64,000 nt of DNA from Methanothrix soehngenii GP6 (GTDB taxonomy: Archaea; Halobacteriota; Methanosarcinia; Methanotrichales; Methanotrichaceae): the NCBI RefSeq assembly GCF_000204415.1, contig NC_015416.1, positions 1,612,001-1,676,000 of the forward strand. The letters run 5' to 3'. Under the pieces are notes generated by a model that worked only from the letters and a program-made list of their open reading frames with translations, was not told the DNA's origin and did not search any database. Both the position numbers and the translations under genes were made by a program. This document shows positions 16,921 through 25,694 of this stretch, one piece after another (position 1 is the stretch's first letter; each line of letters opens with the position of its first letter).

Positions 16921-17850
16921 CTATTTGCTCTTTTTTTCCGCCACCAGATCCTCAAAATCCCGGGTTTCGTCGATGTCCTCCAGCTCCCTTTTCTCAATGA
17001 GGGCGGTCTCCTCTATGCACTCCAGCTTCGTCTCACCGTCCACTATCACCACCGACTTGGTGCGGGCGACGGAGGAGAGGCTGCTCATCAGCCGGGCCTT
17101 CTTGATTATGCTCTGGGAGAACTTGCCCACGCCCGTGAGGACCACCAGTTTTCCTTCCCTGGTTATAGCATTAAATGGCGCCTGGGCGGTGGGAACCACC
17201 TCAAAACCGATCTCCAACAGCAGTCGCAGGATGTTGTCCGTCACCGGCCCCTTCACCTCTGCCACCGCCTCGGTCTGGAAGGGATCTACCGGCTCGATCA
17301 GCTCCTCATTGAAGATCTCCTCCAGCTTCAAAGCCACATCAACCGAGGTGTCCATGTCCTCGACCTCGTACTTGCTAATGGTCCTGCGGGAGACGCCTAG
17401 CTCTGTGGCCAGGGCCCCCAAAGATATGCCTCGTGCCAGCCGGATCTGTCTCATCCGGTCTCCATCGATGCGCACATAAAGCCCGCCGTGCGCCGCATAG
17501 ACCAGGGGCAAGGCCCCTTCCAGCAGGCAGTCTGCCAGGGTGAACAGGCTGAGGGTGGGAATGCCATAGCGGAAGTAGACCGCTCCCCTCTCCAGGTACT
17601 GGTCGCGGGTCTTCTCTCCGACCAGTATGGGGCTGGCTAATAGGTGCTTGGCCAGACGCCTGATCTCCAGGGCAGTCCTCTCATTCAGGCCGTCGATATT
17701 GGAGAGGATCTTCAAAAAAAGGAACTGATCATCTCTTCTGGCTGCCAGGTCGAAGCTCCTGGGACGGAGATAGCAGCGGTCAGAGGTAGAGAATCCTGCC
17801 TCTCTCAAAACCTCCTCCACATGCGCGGCAAGAAGCTCCTTATCCATCAT
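16921..17850 (-). CDS. Conserved archaeal Xre-type transcriptional regulator
   Basis: 309 aa. An N-terminal nuclease-like/sensor region (VEEVLREAGFSTSD, FLFLKILSNIDGLNE) is followed by a helix-turn-helix around residues 133-175 (RQIRLARGISLGALATELG, VSRRTISKYE) and a C-terminal domain. This is the widespread archaeal putative HTH regulator family of about 300 residues. It diverges from tiaS with only 36 bases between start codons. Target and ligand unknown. Confidence 0.82.
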   Translation of the reverse strand: MMDKELLAAHVEEVLREAGFSTSDRCYLRPRSFDLAARRDDQFLFLKILSNIDGLNERTALEIRRLAKHLLASPILVGEKTRDQYLERGAVYFRYGIPTLSLFTLADCLLEGALPLVYAAHGGLYVRIDGDRMRQIRLARGISLGALATELGVSRRTISKYEVEDMDTSVDVALKLEEIFNEELIEPVDPFQTEAVAEVKGPVTDNILRLLLEIGFEVVPTAQAPFNAITREGKLVVLTGVGKFSQSIIKKARLMSSLSSVARTKSVVIVDGETKLECIEETALIEKRELEDIDETRDFEDLVAEKKSK

Positions 17851-17886
17851 TATATATGTCCGTTTGACCGCTATTTAAGCTTGACC
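17848..17886. promoter_or_regulatory. Overlapping divergent promoters
   Basis: Only 36 bases separate the two start codons. TATATATG near 17850-17857 is placed for rightward transcription starting about 25 bases later, at the tiaS ATG. TTAAATAG read on the minus strand near 17868-17875 is similarly placed for the regulator gene. Both transcripts would be nearly leaderless and mutually exclusive in promoter occupancy. Inference from spacing only. Confidence 0.4.
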
Positions 17887-19158
17887 ATGTTTATTGGAAT
17901 AGATGATACCGATTCTGAACGAGGCCTGTGCACCACTTATCTGGCCGCGGTGCTCATGGAGAGGCTCGTTTCTTGGGGGGAGATCGAGGGCCTGCCCAGG
18001 CTCATCCGCCTCAATCCCTGCGCCCGCTATAAGACCCGGGGTAATGCTGCCCTCGCCTTCAGCCTTAAGAGCAGCCGCCCGGATATGGTGAAGAGAATCG
18101 CTCTCCAGACGCTTCTCGAGCTTTCCGACTTCTCTGGTTCCAACACCAATCCCGGACTGGTGATTGCAGAGGAGGTGACGGAGAGGATGAGGGCCTTCTA
18201 TCGCTCTGCGGTCACGGAGATTCTCAGCATAGACTCCGCGAGACGACTTCTGGACGAGGAGGGGATATGGTATCGGGGCTTCAAGAAGGGAAGGGGTCTG
18301 ATCGGCGCTCTGGCTGCGGTGGGGGCAGACCTGCCGGACTGGACCTATGAGCTGATAGCCTATCGGCAGCGCAGCCAGTGGGGCACGCCCAGGTTCATAG
18401 ATCCCGCCACCGTATGGGAAGCGGACAGGCTCACTTATCCCCAGACCTGGGATACTGTGGACCATCATAACCATAGAGTGGTATTCGCGCCCCATTCTGC
18501 TGATCCAGTCCTCTTCGGCATAAGAGGCTCGGATCCAGTGGCCATTAAAAGAGCATTTGAGACCATAAGATCTGAGCCGGTGGAGAGGTATGTGCTCTAT
18601 CAGACCAACCAGGGCACAGATGCCCATATCCTCGAAGGCCAGATAGCCCGGGCAAAGGACAGCCAGAGCTACCGGCTGCACGGTTTTGTCGCCGGGCCGG
18701 CCAGGGTGATCGCTGGTGGACACGTATTCTTGACCCTTCATAATGAGGGAGTGGGGCTGAATGGGGGGGGCAGGATTGAGTGCGCAGCCTTCGAGCCCAC
18801 CAAGAACTTCCGCAATATCATAAAAGAGCTGCGGCCGGGGGATGAGCTGGAGGTCTTCGGTTCGGTGCGGGATGGAACGCTGAACCTGGAGAAGATCAAC
18901 ATCCTCCATCTTGCTCCCGAAAAGGTACAGGCAGCGCCCTTATGCCCTCAATGCCATAGAAGGATGGAGTCCGCGGGCAAGGGCCAGGGCTACCGCTGCC
19001 GTCGCTGCAAGACCAGATCATCCTCTCGCGAAATAGAGAATCGGGCCCGTGATCTTGAGACCGGGTTTTATGAGGTGCCTCCCTGCGCTCGCCGCCATCT
19101 CTCAATGCCTTTGGTGCGCTTGAAACAGAAGGATCTATGCATTCACCCCAGCCGCTAG
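17887..19158 (+). CDS. tiaS: tRNA(Ile2) 2-agmatinylcytidine synthase
   Basis: 423 aa. TiaS modifies C34 of tRNA-Ile(CAT) with agmatine so that it reads AUA. The N-terminus FIGIDDTDSERGLCTTYLA is diagnostic; RYKTRGNAA, the kinase-like central domain (GSNTNPGL, FKKGRGLIGALAAVG), an OB-fold region and a C-terminal zinc ribbon (CPQCHRRM...CRRCK) follow in the usual order. The start is set at the ATG before FIGIDDTD. Confidence 0.95.
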   Translation: MFIGIDDTDSERGLCTTYLAAVLMERLVSWGEIEGLPRLIRLNPCARYKTRGNAALAFSLKSSRPDMVKRIALQTLLELSDFSGSNTNPGLVIAEEVTERMRAFYRSAVTEILSIDSARRLLDEEGIWYRGFKKGRGLIGALAAVGADLPDWTYELIAYRQRSQWGTPRFIDPATVWEADRLTYPQTWDTVDHHNHRVVFAPHSADPVLFGIRGSDPVAIKRAFETIRSEPVERYVLYQTNQGTDAHILEGQIARAKDSQSYRLHGFVAGPARVIAGGHVFLTLHNEGVGLNGGGRIECAAFEPTKNFRNIIKELRPGDELEVFGSVRDGTLNLEKINILHLAPEKVQAAPLCPQCHRRMESAGKGQGYRCRRCKTRSSSREIENRARDLETGFYEVPPCARRHLSMPLVRLKQKDLCIHPSR

Positions 19159-19287
19159 ACCACTTCAACTGTGGGCAATCAGTTGCAGGACGGTGGCGAT
19201 TTAGGCGGGATGGTGTGCTGGCAAAGGGAAAAGAATGCAAAAAAGAGAAAAACTAAAGGTGGCCCATCGGCCACAAATCCAGATGAT

Positions 19288-20223
19288 TTATTTCTTGAAG
19301 GCGCCTTCCAGGGGCGGGACAACCTGCTTTTTCCTGGAGAGTACCTTTTCCTTGTAGATGGAGTTATTCTGGATCTTGCCGCCGAATGCCTTCTCAAATC
19401 CTGCCGCTGCCTGGGCATTTCCTACGAAGAGAATGTCGCTTGCCTCTTTCATGACATCGGTGAGCATCAGAACGATCATATCCAGACCTTCAGCGTCCTT
19501 CATCTTGTTCATCTCTTCCAGGATTGCCGCTCTCTTGGGCTCCAGGTCCTTCAGATCCATGACCTCGATCTGACCAACGCCGGACTTTGTGCCGGAGAAG
19601 TCGAACTTCTTGAAGTCTCCCAGGAGAATATCCTTGGCCGACTTGGATGAGACATCGCTCTTGGCCTTCAGCAGCTCCATACCGAAACTCATCGGATCGA
19701 CGCCAGCGATTTTGGCCAGCTTCTCCACTGCGGTCTTGTCGCGAGGAGTGCAGGTGGGCGACTTGAATAGGACGGTATCTGAGAGGATGGCGGACATCAT
19801 CAGGCCAGCCATCTCCTTGCTGATCGGCACATTGTTCATCTCATAGAGGTTCGCGATGATGCCGCCAGTCGCGCCCACCGGCTCATTGAGGAAGAATATG
19901 GGCTTTCCTGTAGCCAGGCCCCCTATCTTGTGGTGGTCCACGATCTCCACGATGTTCTCCATATTGAGATTGTCCACCGCCTGGGCCATCTCATTGTGGT
20001 CTACCAGTATCACTTTCTTGTCTGTAGCATCGGTGAGCTTCTCCGGGTAAGGAACCTTGAAGTGGTCCAGCAGGAACTTGGTCTCGGCATTTATGTCTCC
20101 TGCGGCGGCAGGTACGGCCTCTTTCATTCCCAGGGCGTTCTTCAGATTGGCATAGGTTATGGCAGATGTTACAGAATCGGTATCAGGACTCTTGTGCCCG
20201 ATTACATAGATCTTGTCGGTCAA
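19288..20223 (-). CDS. ppaC: Manganese-dependent inorganic pyrophosphatase
   Basis: 311 aa family II pyrophosphatase (DHH superfamily). Motifs: VIGHKSPDTDSV at the start, ILVDHNE-type VDHNEMAQAV, EIVDHHKIG, MMSAILSDT and near the C-terminus the phosphate-binding SRKKQVVP. The start is TTG at 20223, chosen because GAGGTG precedes it by five bases and homologues begin at this point; an in-frame GTG 33 bases upstream is less likely. Confidence 0.93.
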   Translation of the reverse strand: MTDKIYVIGHKSPDTDSVTSAITYANLKNALGMKEAVPAAAGDINAETKFLLDHFKVPYPEKLTDATDKKVILVDHNEMAQAVDNLNMENIVEIVDHHKIGGLATGKPIFFLNEPVGATGGIIANLYEMNNVPISKEMAGLMMSAILSDTVLFKSPTCTPRDKTAVEKLAKIAGVDPMSFGMELLKAKSDVSSKSAKDILLGDFKKFDFSGTKSGVGQIEVMDLKDLEPKRAAILEEMNKMKDAEGLDMIVLMLTDVMKEASDILFVGNAQAAAGFEKAFGGKIQNNSIYKEKVLSRKKQVVPPLEGAFKK

Positions 20224-20297
20224 ACGAAGCACCTCAGCATTGTTAATGTAGAACACTAACTTAAAGCTTACTGGCGGCAGCGCTCCGATATGAGTCG

Positions 20298-20475
20298 ATT
20301 ATTATATCGTATGTAGATAACTTTATTAATCATGGATGAATTCTTGTAATGTCCCTTTCGAGGGCTGACACGAGCTTAGAGTATGTTCTGCCGTGAGTGC
20401 CGGTGCAGGATAGGGACTACAGGCCGCGTTGATAGGTCCTTATGGTAGGATACTGACTATCGTCTACCTATGACC
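20298..20475 (+). promoter_or_regulatory. Promoter and structured leader upstream of the tmk transcript
   Basis: A TATA-like TTATTATATCG lies at 20299-20309. The following 150 bases are GC-richer and contain several hairpins: CCCT-TTCG-AGGG at about 20353-20364, CTGCCG...CGGTGCAG near 20389-20408, and GGTAG-GATA-CTGAC-TATC-GT-CTACC at about 20445-20467. No recognised RNA family. It could be a regulatory leader of the following small gene and tmk or a separate small RNA. Confidence 0.4.
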
Positions 20476-20610
20476 ATGAGACAACCCAAATGCGGTACAG
20501 ACGCCCGTTGCGAGGGTTGCTGGCCTGACTGCGGATACCCATCGGATGACGTGCCAGAGTTAGTATCGGGCGACAAATTAATCTTCATTATGGCCTTTCT
20601 GAAGTTGTGA
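20476..20610 (+). CDS. Cysteine-rich mini-protein upstream of tmk
   Basis: 44 aa. It contains four Cys in a compact cluster, PKCGTDARCEGCWPDCG, spaced like a metal-binding knuckle, followed by a short hydrophobic tail (LIFIMAFLKL). Its stop codon overlaps the GTG start of tmk (GTGA), which suggests translational coupling; tmk has no good ribosome binding site of its own. No SD is obvious for this gene, and an in-frame ATG lies six bases upstream. I do not recognise a family. Confidence 0.45.
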   Translation: MRQPKCGTDARCEGCWPDCGYPSDDVPELVSGDKLIFIMAFLKL

Positions 20611-21242
20611 AAGGCCTGCTTATCACACTGGAGGGGATCGACGGCTCGGGAAAGAGCACAGCGATCCGCCATATTGCGGCAAAGCTGAAGGAGCTGGTTC
20701 CGGAAAGAACGCTGCTCATCACCGCTGAGCCCTCCAACAGCGCTGCTGGGAGGATACTGCGTTCAGAGATATTGAGGGAATCGACCGGCGAGCTATCATT
20801 TGCCGAGCACATGGAAGAGCTCTTCCTCTTCATGGCAGACCATGCCCGCCACCTGGCCGATACCATAATCCCATCTTTGGAGGCGGGGGCAATTGTCTTA
20901 TGCGATCGGTATGCCGACTCCACCGCTGCCTATCAGGGGGTGACTCTGAAAGGGATTGTTCCCGATCCCCTGGTCTGGATCAGAGAGATCTATCGACCAT
21001 GGAACCTGCGCCCGGACAGGACTCTCCTCTTCCTTTTGGATCCCCAATTATCAGTGCAGAGAATCAGCTCTCGTTCGGGGAGAGAGAAGTTCGAACGGCA
21101 GGAGTTTTTGCGCCAGGTGGACGGGAACTTTCGCAGGCTGGCATCCCTGGAGCCAGAGCGCTTTGTGATCATAGATGCGAGCCTCGATGAGGATGCGGTG
21201 GCAGAGAGCGCTGTATCTTCCATACTTGAAATGCTGACCTAG
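20607..21242 (+). CDS. tmk: Thymidylate kinase
   Basis: 211 aa; phosphorylates dTMP to dTDP. P-loop LEGIDGSGKST at residue 8, the DRY-type motif LCDRYADSTAAYQG and the LID region SSRSGREKFER are all present. The start is GTG at 20607, which overlaps the stop of the preceding small ORF. Confidence 0.93.
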   Translation: MKGLLITLEGIDGSGKSTAIRHIAAKLKELVPERTLLITAEPSNSAAGRILRSEILRESTGELSFAEHMEELFLFMADHARHLADTIIPSLEAGAIVLCDRYADSTAAYQGVTLKGIVPDPLVWIREIYRPWNLRPDRTLLFLLDPQLSVQRISSRSGREKFERQEFLRQVDGNFRRLASLEPERFVIIDASLDEDAVAESAVSSILEMLT

Positions 21243-21312
21243 CCAGACCTTGTTGGGGACTGGAAGGGCAACCCGAGCAGCGGCAAGATCAGCTCGCTCC
21301 TGATACACAAGC

Positions 21313-21945
21313 TCACTTTTCGGATAGGGCGATCTCTATTAGCCTCTTCGCCCAGGCCAGCTTCTTTCTTTTTCGGGGGGTCACGCTCTGGTCCTCAAAG
21401 TCAAAGCCCACCAGCTCAATTGAGGACGCCCCGAGCTCGACCGCCAGGAATACGGACCGATCTCCGTCTGTGAATCCCCCAAAGTTGTACAGTCCACCCG
21501 ATGGCCGGCACTGGCAGGTGCCGATGACATTCTCCAGCTGGGGCACATATCTGGCTAAGGCATCCAGATTGTCTCCGTGAGCATGAACGACGATGATCGC
21601 TTTCTTCTGGCAGGCCTCCAGAATTGCAGGAAAGGGGCCGTCCAGGTCGGAAACCACAACATCCGGCACAATTCCCCTTCTTAAGAGAACTGCTGCCGCC
21701 CCGTCCGCAGCGATGCGGGCAGCATCCATAGGGGGCAGCGCATCAAGCTCGCGGTCAAGGGATGGAGCATTGCCAAATATCACTGCCTTTCTCCCGCGAA
21801 TCCGTTCCTCTGCCGATGGGCGACAATCTCCGGAATACTGCAAAAGCTCTGCCAGTAGATGCGCTCCCTCTTCATCCCTGGCAGAAGAGAAGCCGAAGTC
21901 CTGCAATATCTGATTGTAGAATGGCTCCCACGTAGCGAACTGCAT
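21313..21945 (-). CDS. mptE: 6-hydroxymethyl-7,8-dihydropterin pyrophosphokinase
   Basis: 210 aa, archaeal DUF115-type. It supplies the activated pterin for methanopterin (and archaeal folate) synthesis. Characteristic segments are FGNAPSLDRE, AADGAAAVLLRRGI, VVSDLDGP, VVHAHGDN and a C-terminal GFTDGDRSVFLAVELGA followed by GFDFE. These match MptE, which has no similarity to bacterial FolK. A terminator-like hairpin ends just upstream of its start codon. Confidence 0.9.
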   Translation of the reverse strand: MQFATWEPFYNQILQDFGFSSARDEEGAHLLAELLQYSGDCRPSAEERIRGRKAVIFGNAPSLDRELDALPPMDAARIAADGAAAVLLRRGIVPDVVVSDLDGPFPAILEACQKKAIIVVHAHGDNLDALARYVPQLENVIGTCQCRPSGGLYNFGGFTDGDRSVFLAVELGASSIELVGFDFEDQSVTPRKRKKLAWAKRLIEIALSEK

Positions 21946-21949
21946 ATTA

Positions 21950-21972
21950 AAAAAAGCGGGAGTGTTTCTCCC
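21950..21972 (-). terminator. Hairpin plus T-tract terminator
   Basis: On the minus strand GGGAG-AAACA-CTCCC is followed by GC and a run of seven T. It ends the upstream secreted-protein gene and lies immediately before the mptE start. Confidence 0.6.
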
Positions 21973-21976
21973 TCAC

Positions 21977-22900
21977 TTAGTAGGTTCTTTGAAACTGGGC
22001 CTGGGTTGGTGCCTTAAAGCAGGTGCAATCGAAGATACCGGTTGCAGACTTGATGTACTTCTTTTCGGCAGAAGTCATGCTGTCAAAGCCGCCGAAGCAG
22101 CAGGGCAGCCAGTCCTCATTCTTCTGAACCAGACGGTAGGGAGTCTCCAGCGTCATGTTCTTTTCGATATGATAGGTTCCCCAGTAGTCTTCGTCTATCT
22201 CAATTGCTGGATTTCTCCAGGCAGTTTTCCTGATCGCGAGGTTCTCGGCGGTAAAGTCTCCGTCATCCAGGCTGGCATAGTTGTCGGCGGCCTGCAGGAC
22301 ACCAATGTGAGCCTTTCCGTCGGTCATATCCTCATTTATGGTCATCTGGGTATAGCCAATGCCGAAGATCTCAGGATCGTAGGTCTTATTGAAGACCTCT
22401 TTGACGACTATGTTCAACTCCTTATCCAGTGCATGGGCATACTCGACCTCATGATGCATGCTGGTGCCGGCGCGGTAGTTCTTTACCCAGGTCTTCTCCT
22501 TGAGCAGGGAGCTGTAGTCCAGGGGATTTGCTGCATAATATCCTGTTCCAACTGCAATCCTCATGGGCGCATAGACCATGGAGACATCCTCTTTGAACTC
22601 AATGCAGTTCTGATAATAATCATTGTAGTCTGCGTTGGCATCGTGGGTAAGGCGGTCCATATCCTGTAATGTCAAGAGGGACTCGCTGTTCAATGAGCCA
22701 CTGCCGTGGGCGTAGTTTTTGACTGCGGTATTGCCCGCTTTGGCATAAATATAAGTCATGAAGTAGCCGTTACCCTGCACGCTCTGCTCGAAGTCGAATG
22801 TGGTATTCTTTTGCAGGATAGCGTTGGTGTATTTATACCCTTCATTAATGTCATTATCGGTTGCTGCTAATGAATTCCCCGTGAAAGCAATCAAAATCAT
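21977..22900 (-). CDS. Large secreted protein of unknown function
   Basis: 307 aa from the first ATG. A hydrophobic signal-like segment (MILIAFTGNSLAAT) opens the protein; the in-frame sequence upstream (KARLAALTA) would complete a signal peptide, and GGAGGG lies seven bases before an in-frame CTG, so the real start may be CTG near 22933. The exported part is rich in Tyr, Asn and Asp and has four Cys near the C-terminus (CC and CTC). No family recognised. Confidence 0.6.
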   Translation of the reverse strand: MILIAFTGNSLAATDNDINEGYKYTNAILQKNTTFDFEQSVQGNGYFMTYIYAKAGNTAVKNYAHGSGSLNSESLLTLQDMDRLTHDANADYNDYYQNCIEFKEDVSMVYAPMRIAVGTGYYAANPLDYSSLLKEKTWVKNYRAGTSMHHEVEYAHALDKELNIVVKEVFNKTYDPEIFGIGYTQMTINEDMTDGKAHIGVLQAADNYASLDDGDFTAENLAIRKTAWRNPAIEIDEDYWGTYHIEKNMTLETPYRLVQKNEDWLPCCFGGFDSMTSAEKKYIKSATGIFDCTCFKAPTQAQFQRTY

Positions 22901-23448
22901 TGCTGTCAGCGCTGCTAGTCTGGCCTTCAGATCAATCCCTCCATCTAAGCGAATATTGCCATTTCCATTAATATTCCTTCTTTTCTTTTGGTCAAATCAC
23001 CTATTTCAATCTGTTGATTGCCTTTTGCATGCAAAGGCGGGATTTTGCCCTTCACTGCGTCATGGTAGACCCCTTCTCTGCTATGGAGTGGTCAATTGAG
23101 GGATTGATCCTTTTGGCCATTGTCCGGAGATAACCAAAAGGTTAATACGTAAAGGGTTTCTCGATAGGTATTAATATGCTCGCTCCTGTTGATCTTATGG
23201 AAAGGCCATTTTTGATCATACCGCTTGCATCAAACAACTGAGCAGTGGATAATCTGGAATGAGAATAGTGCACCTTTGTGCACTAGCCCGGCAATTCCAT
23301 TTGAAAAACGAGTTGGGCGTATAAAAAACCCATATGTATCGCGCCATAGAAAAGCGCTTCGCCACCCTGGCGAAGGATTCCCGGGTTTTTTGGTTCCGGA
23401 GCGGGACCAAACCCCAGCCGTGGGCTGGAACAGGAGGACAAACGGGGG
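22901..23448. promoter_or_regulatory. Gene-free region with palindrome, promoter and hairpin leader
   Basis: 548 bases without a convincing gene. On the plus strand a palindrome TAGTGCAC-CTTT-GTGCACTA (23266-23285) lies about 35 bases upstream of a strong TATA box TATAAAAAA at 23320-23328. The predicted leader then contains two perfect hairpins, CTTCGCCA-CCC-TGGCGAAG (23357-23375) and CCAGCC-GTG-GGCTGG (23414-23428), before the GGGGG ribosome binding site of the coiled-coil gene. The rest is AT-rich and featureless. Confidence 0.5.
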
Positions 23449-24309
23449 ATGCTGGCAGAACTAGAAGAGAAAAGAGGCAAACTCAGGCAGGAGTCCCTTG
23501 CCTTTAAGGACAGACGCAGCCAACTGAACGCAGAGGCGAGCAAGTGGGCCGCCAAAAGAAATGAGCTTAACAAGGCCACCAAAGAGTTGATCGACAAGGC
23601 CCAAGAGCTCAAGAAGCTGCGGGATGAGAATAACAAGAATGTGGCTGAATCCAAAAAGCACAGGGACGAGTTCAACGAGAAGACCAATCAGCTCTATGCC
23701 AGGATAGACGATATCCGCAAGAAGTACAACCTCACTGGTGATCGTTCGATAAGAGACTTGCGCCGGGAGATTGATCATCTTGAGTTTAGGCAGCAGACTG
23801 AGGTCTTGAGCCCAGATAAAGAGAAGCAACTGGTGGATAAGATTGCCTCCCTGCATGCGGAGTTTAAGAGTCGCAAGGAGCAGCTTGAGAAGAACGAGGA
23901 GCTGAGGAAGCTTCTGGATGAGGCTCAAGCATTGAGGGATGAGGCATCAAAGCACCACGATGACGTCACAAAGTACGCAGAGCTGGCCCAGGAATACCAT
24001 GATCAGATGATTGCGACCTTCAAGGAAGCCGATCAGACCCGTGCGGAAGCAGATGCCGCTCACAAGGAGTTTGTAAAGGCCCAGGAGGCTGCAGATGAGC
24101 AGCATAAGGAGTTCATCCGCACCCAGCGAGAGGTTCGCGACTTCGAAAAAGTGATCATGGGCTTGAAGAAGAAGAATAAGGATATCAAAGAGGATCGCGC
24201 CAAAGAGGTTGCCAAGCGCGAGGCAGAAGAGATCCTTACCCACTTCCGACAGGGCGAAAAGCTGAATACGGCAGATTTGCTAAGGTTGCAGCGTGCCGGC
24301 CTGGTCTGA
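23449..24309 (+). CDS. Archaeal coiled-coil protein (COG1340 type)
   Basis: 286 aa, almost wholly charged heptad-repeat coiled coil (Lys/Glu-rich, residues 1-250) with a short break around KKYNLTGDRSIRDLRREIDHLE, which is the conserved core of the archaeal COG1340 family. The C-terminus (LRLQRAGLV) is conserved-looking. No membrane segment. Function unknown; a structural or scaffolding role is plausible. A GGGGG motif directly precedes the ATG, which sits behind a structured leader. Confidence 0.78.
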   Translation: MLAELEEKRGKLRQESLAFKDRRSQLNAEASKWAAKRNELNKATKELIDKAQELKKLRDENNKNVAESKKHRDEFNEKTNQLYARIDDIRKKYNLTGDRSIRDLRREIDHLEFRQQTEVLSPDKEKQLVDKIASLHAEFKSRKEQLEKNEELRKLLDEAQALRDEASKHHDDVTKYAELAQEYHDQMIATFKEADQTRAEADAAHKEFVKAQEAADEQHKEFIRTQREVRDFEKVIMGLKKKNKDIKEDRAKEVAKREAEEILTHFRQGEKLNTADLLRLQRAGLV

Positions 24310-24496
24310 AAGGCTCGAAAATTTCCACCTAATTGGGCAGATAAACTGCCCTTTCTCAGATTTTAGCATTTCTTGATTTATTCTTGGGCTTGCCTGATGT
24401 TTTCGATCCAGTCAAGTGGCAGCGTTTAGCCCATTCTGCTGGGAATCGATTTACAGGACCGCAAGCTTTTAGAGCAGCAGATCCGATCTCGGAGTG

Positions 24497-25006
24497 ATGA
24501 ACGAAATCCGCCTCCTCTTCGGAAGGCCGGCCATCCCTGATAGAAAGGATCTCATATCGGCAATAAAGGATCTGCAACATCGATACGGTTGTATTGTGCA
24601 GGCTTTGGATGCAGATAAAGTGGTAAGCAATAGGCATATCCTCTTCGCCACGGAAAAGGCCTTATCCGCCTTCTCTCAGAGAAGAAACATCGCCAAGGAT
24701 GTTGGCATGGAGATAATGAGATATGCTTCCGGAGAGAGGCAGATTGAGAGGGCCCTAAATATGGGTGTATCAGATAAGACCGAGCGCATAGCCCTCGTCC
24801 TCGCCAGCCTGGAGGGCCAATGCAACTGGCCAGATGAAATAGAGCTGTCTAGACTTCTAAAGCCGGATGGACTGGGCTGCTCCTGCCGATACAATGCGGT
24901 AAAAGAGGTTTTTAATATCTCTTCTGCAGAGCTTGATTCGGTGGGAGAGGACAGGATAGAGGATCTGGTTATCGAGAGAGTTGCCCTGGCGGATACATAC
25001 CGCTGA
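24497..25006 (+). CDS. cgi121: KEOPS complex subunit Cgi121
   Basis: 169 aa. Cgi121 binds Bud32 and the tRNA CCA end in the KEOPS complex that makes t6A37. The pattern ALDADKVVSNRHILFATEKAL, RNIAKDVGMEIMRYASGERQI and ALNMGVSDKTERIALVL is typical of archaeal Cgi121. The ATG at 24497 follows CGGAGTG. Other KEOPS genes are not in this window. The DUF2150 gene starts 28 bases after its stop. Confidence 0.9.
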   Translation: MNEIRLLFGRPAIPDRKDLISAIKDLQHRYGCIVQALDADKVVSNRHILFATEKALSAFSQRRNIAKDVGMEIMRYASGERQIERALNMGVSDKTERIALVLASLEGQCNWPDEIELSRLLKPDGLGCSCRYNAVKEVFNISSAELDSVGEDRIEDLVIERVALADTYR

Positions 25007-25034
25007 ATTGTATAGAGAAAGGATGAGTTCTACA

Positions 25035-25634
25035 ATGAAGGAAGAATTCTATACCCAGAAGCGTTGGCTTAACTGGATGAACAAGGTGAAGGACAGCAAC
25101 TTCAAGCTCACAGAATCCGATGATAAGAACTCGGGAGCGGTCTTCATCTATATCATGGACGATGTGGTTTTGGCCTGTCTCAAGGTCATTGCCCGCTTTG
25201 AAAGAGAGATCATAAGCGCTGAAGAGGCTTTGGACGATATCGAGGCCATCCGTTCAATTGTCTTCCAGGAGCACGAATCCCTTGGAGAGGATGCCGATCT
25301 GATGATAGAATCACTCAAGACCTCGCTTGCTGCTGTATTCGTCTCCAGCCAGCGCTATATCACCGGAAGCTTCGATCGGGAGAGCCCCCTCGATGAGCTG
25401 GTGGCAAGGGCAGTAGCGGCAGAGGAGAAGGAGAATCTGGATGAGGCCTTCGATCTGCTCAGCCAGGTGGGGGCCAGGGTGATCGGTGGGGAGAATCTTC
25501 CCGAGATCGGCGAGCTGCCTTATTGTATGACTGCTGAGCTGATGGACGGCATTGATGCCATCTCCGCGGCCATGATAGGCGATGACAGCTATAAGGATGA
25601 GGACGGATCGGAGGATACAGGTGAGGGTGATTAG
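25035..25634 (+). CDS. DUF2150-family protein
   Basis: 199 aa, acidic, all-helical. The start FYTQKRWLNWMNKV and the segments GAVFIYIMDDVVLACLKVIA and EEALDDIEAIRSIV fit the archaeal DUF2150 family; the tail is highly acidic. The ATG at 25035 is chosen over one at 25023 because the AAAGG motif is well spaced only for the later codon. Probably in one transcript with cgi121. Function unknown. Confidence 0.75.
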   Translation: MKEEFYTQKRWLNWMNKVKDSNFKLTESDDKNSGAVFIYIMDDVVLACLKVIARFEREIISAEEALDDIEAIRSIVFQEHESLGEDADLMIESLKTSLAAVFVSSQRYITGSFDRESPLDELVARAVAAEEKENLDEAFDLLSQVGARVIGGENLPEIGELPYCMTAELMDGIDAISAAMIGDDSYKDEDGSEDTGEGD

Positions 25635-25694
25635 TCTCGCTTAATTCTGCCCTGTTTTTCCTTCGACAGGAGAATAAATGATAAAAAGAAGCCT

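Noticed and set aside
17875-18909. Long antisense frame opposite tiaS
   Set aside because: TiaS is unambiguous; the antisense frame is a GC-codon mirror without domains.
20330-20590. RNase P RNA or other named structural RNA
   Set aside because: Hairpins are present, but the conserved RNase P blocks (GAGGAAAGTCC-like and ACAGAA-like) are absent on both strands, and no H/ACA or tmRNA signature fits convincingly.
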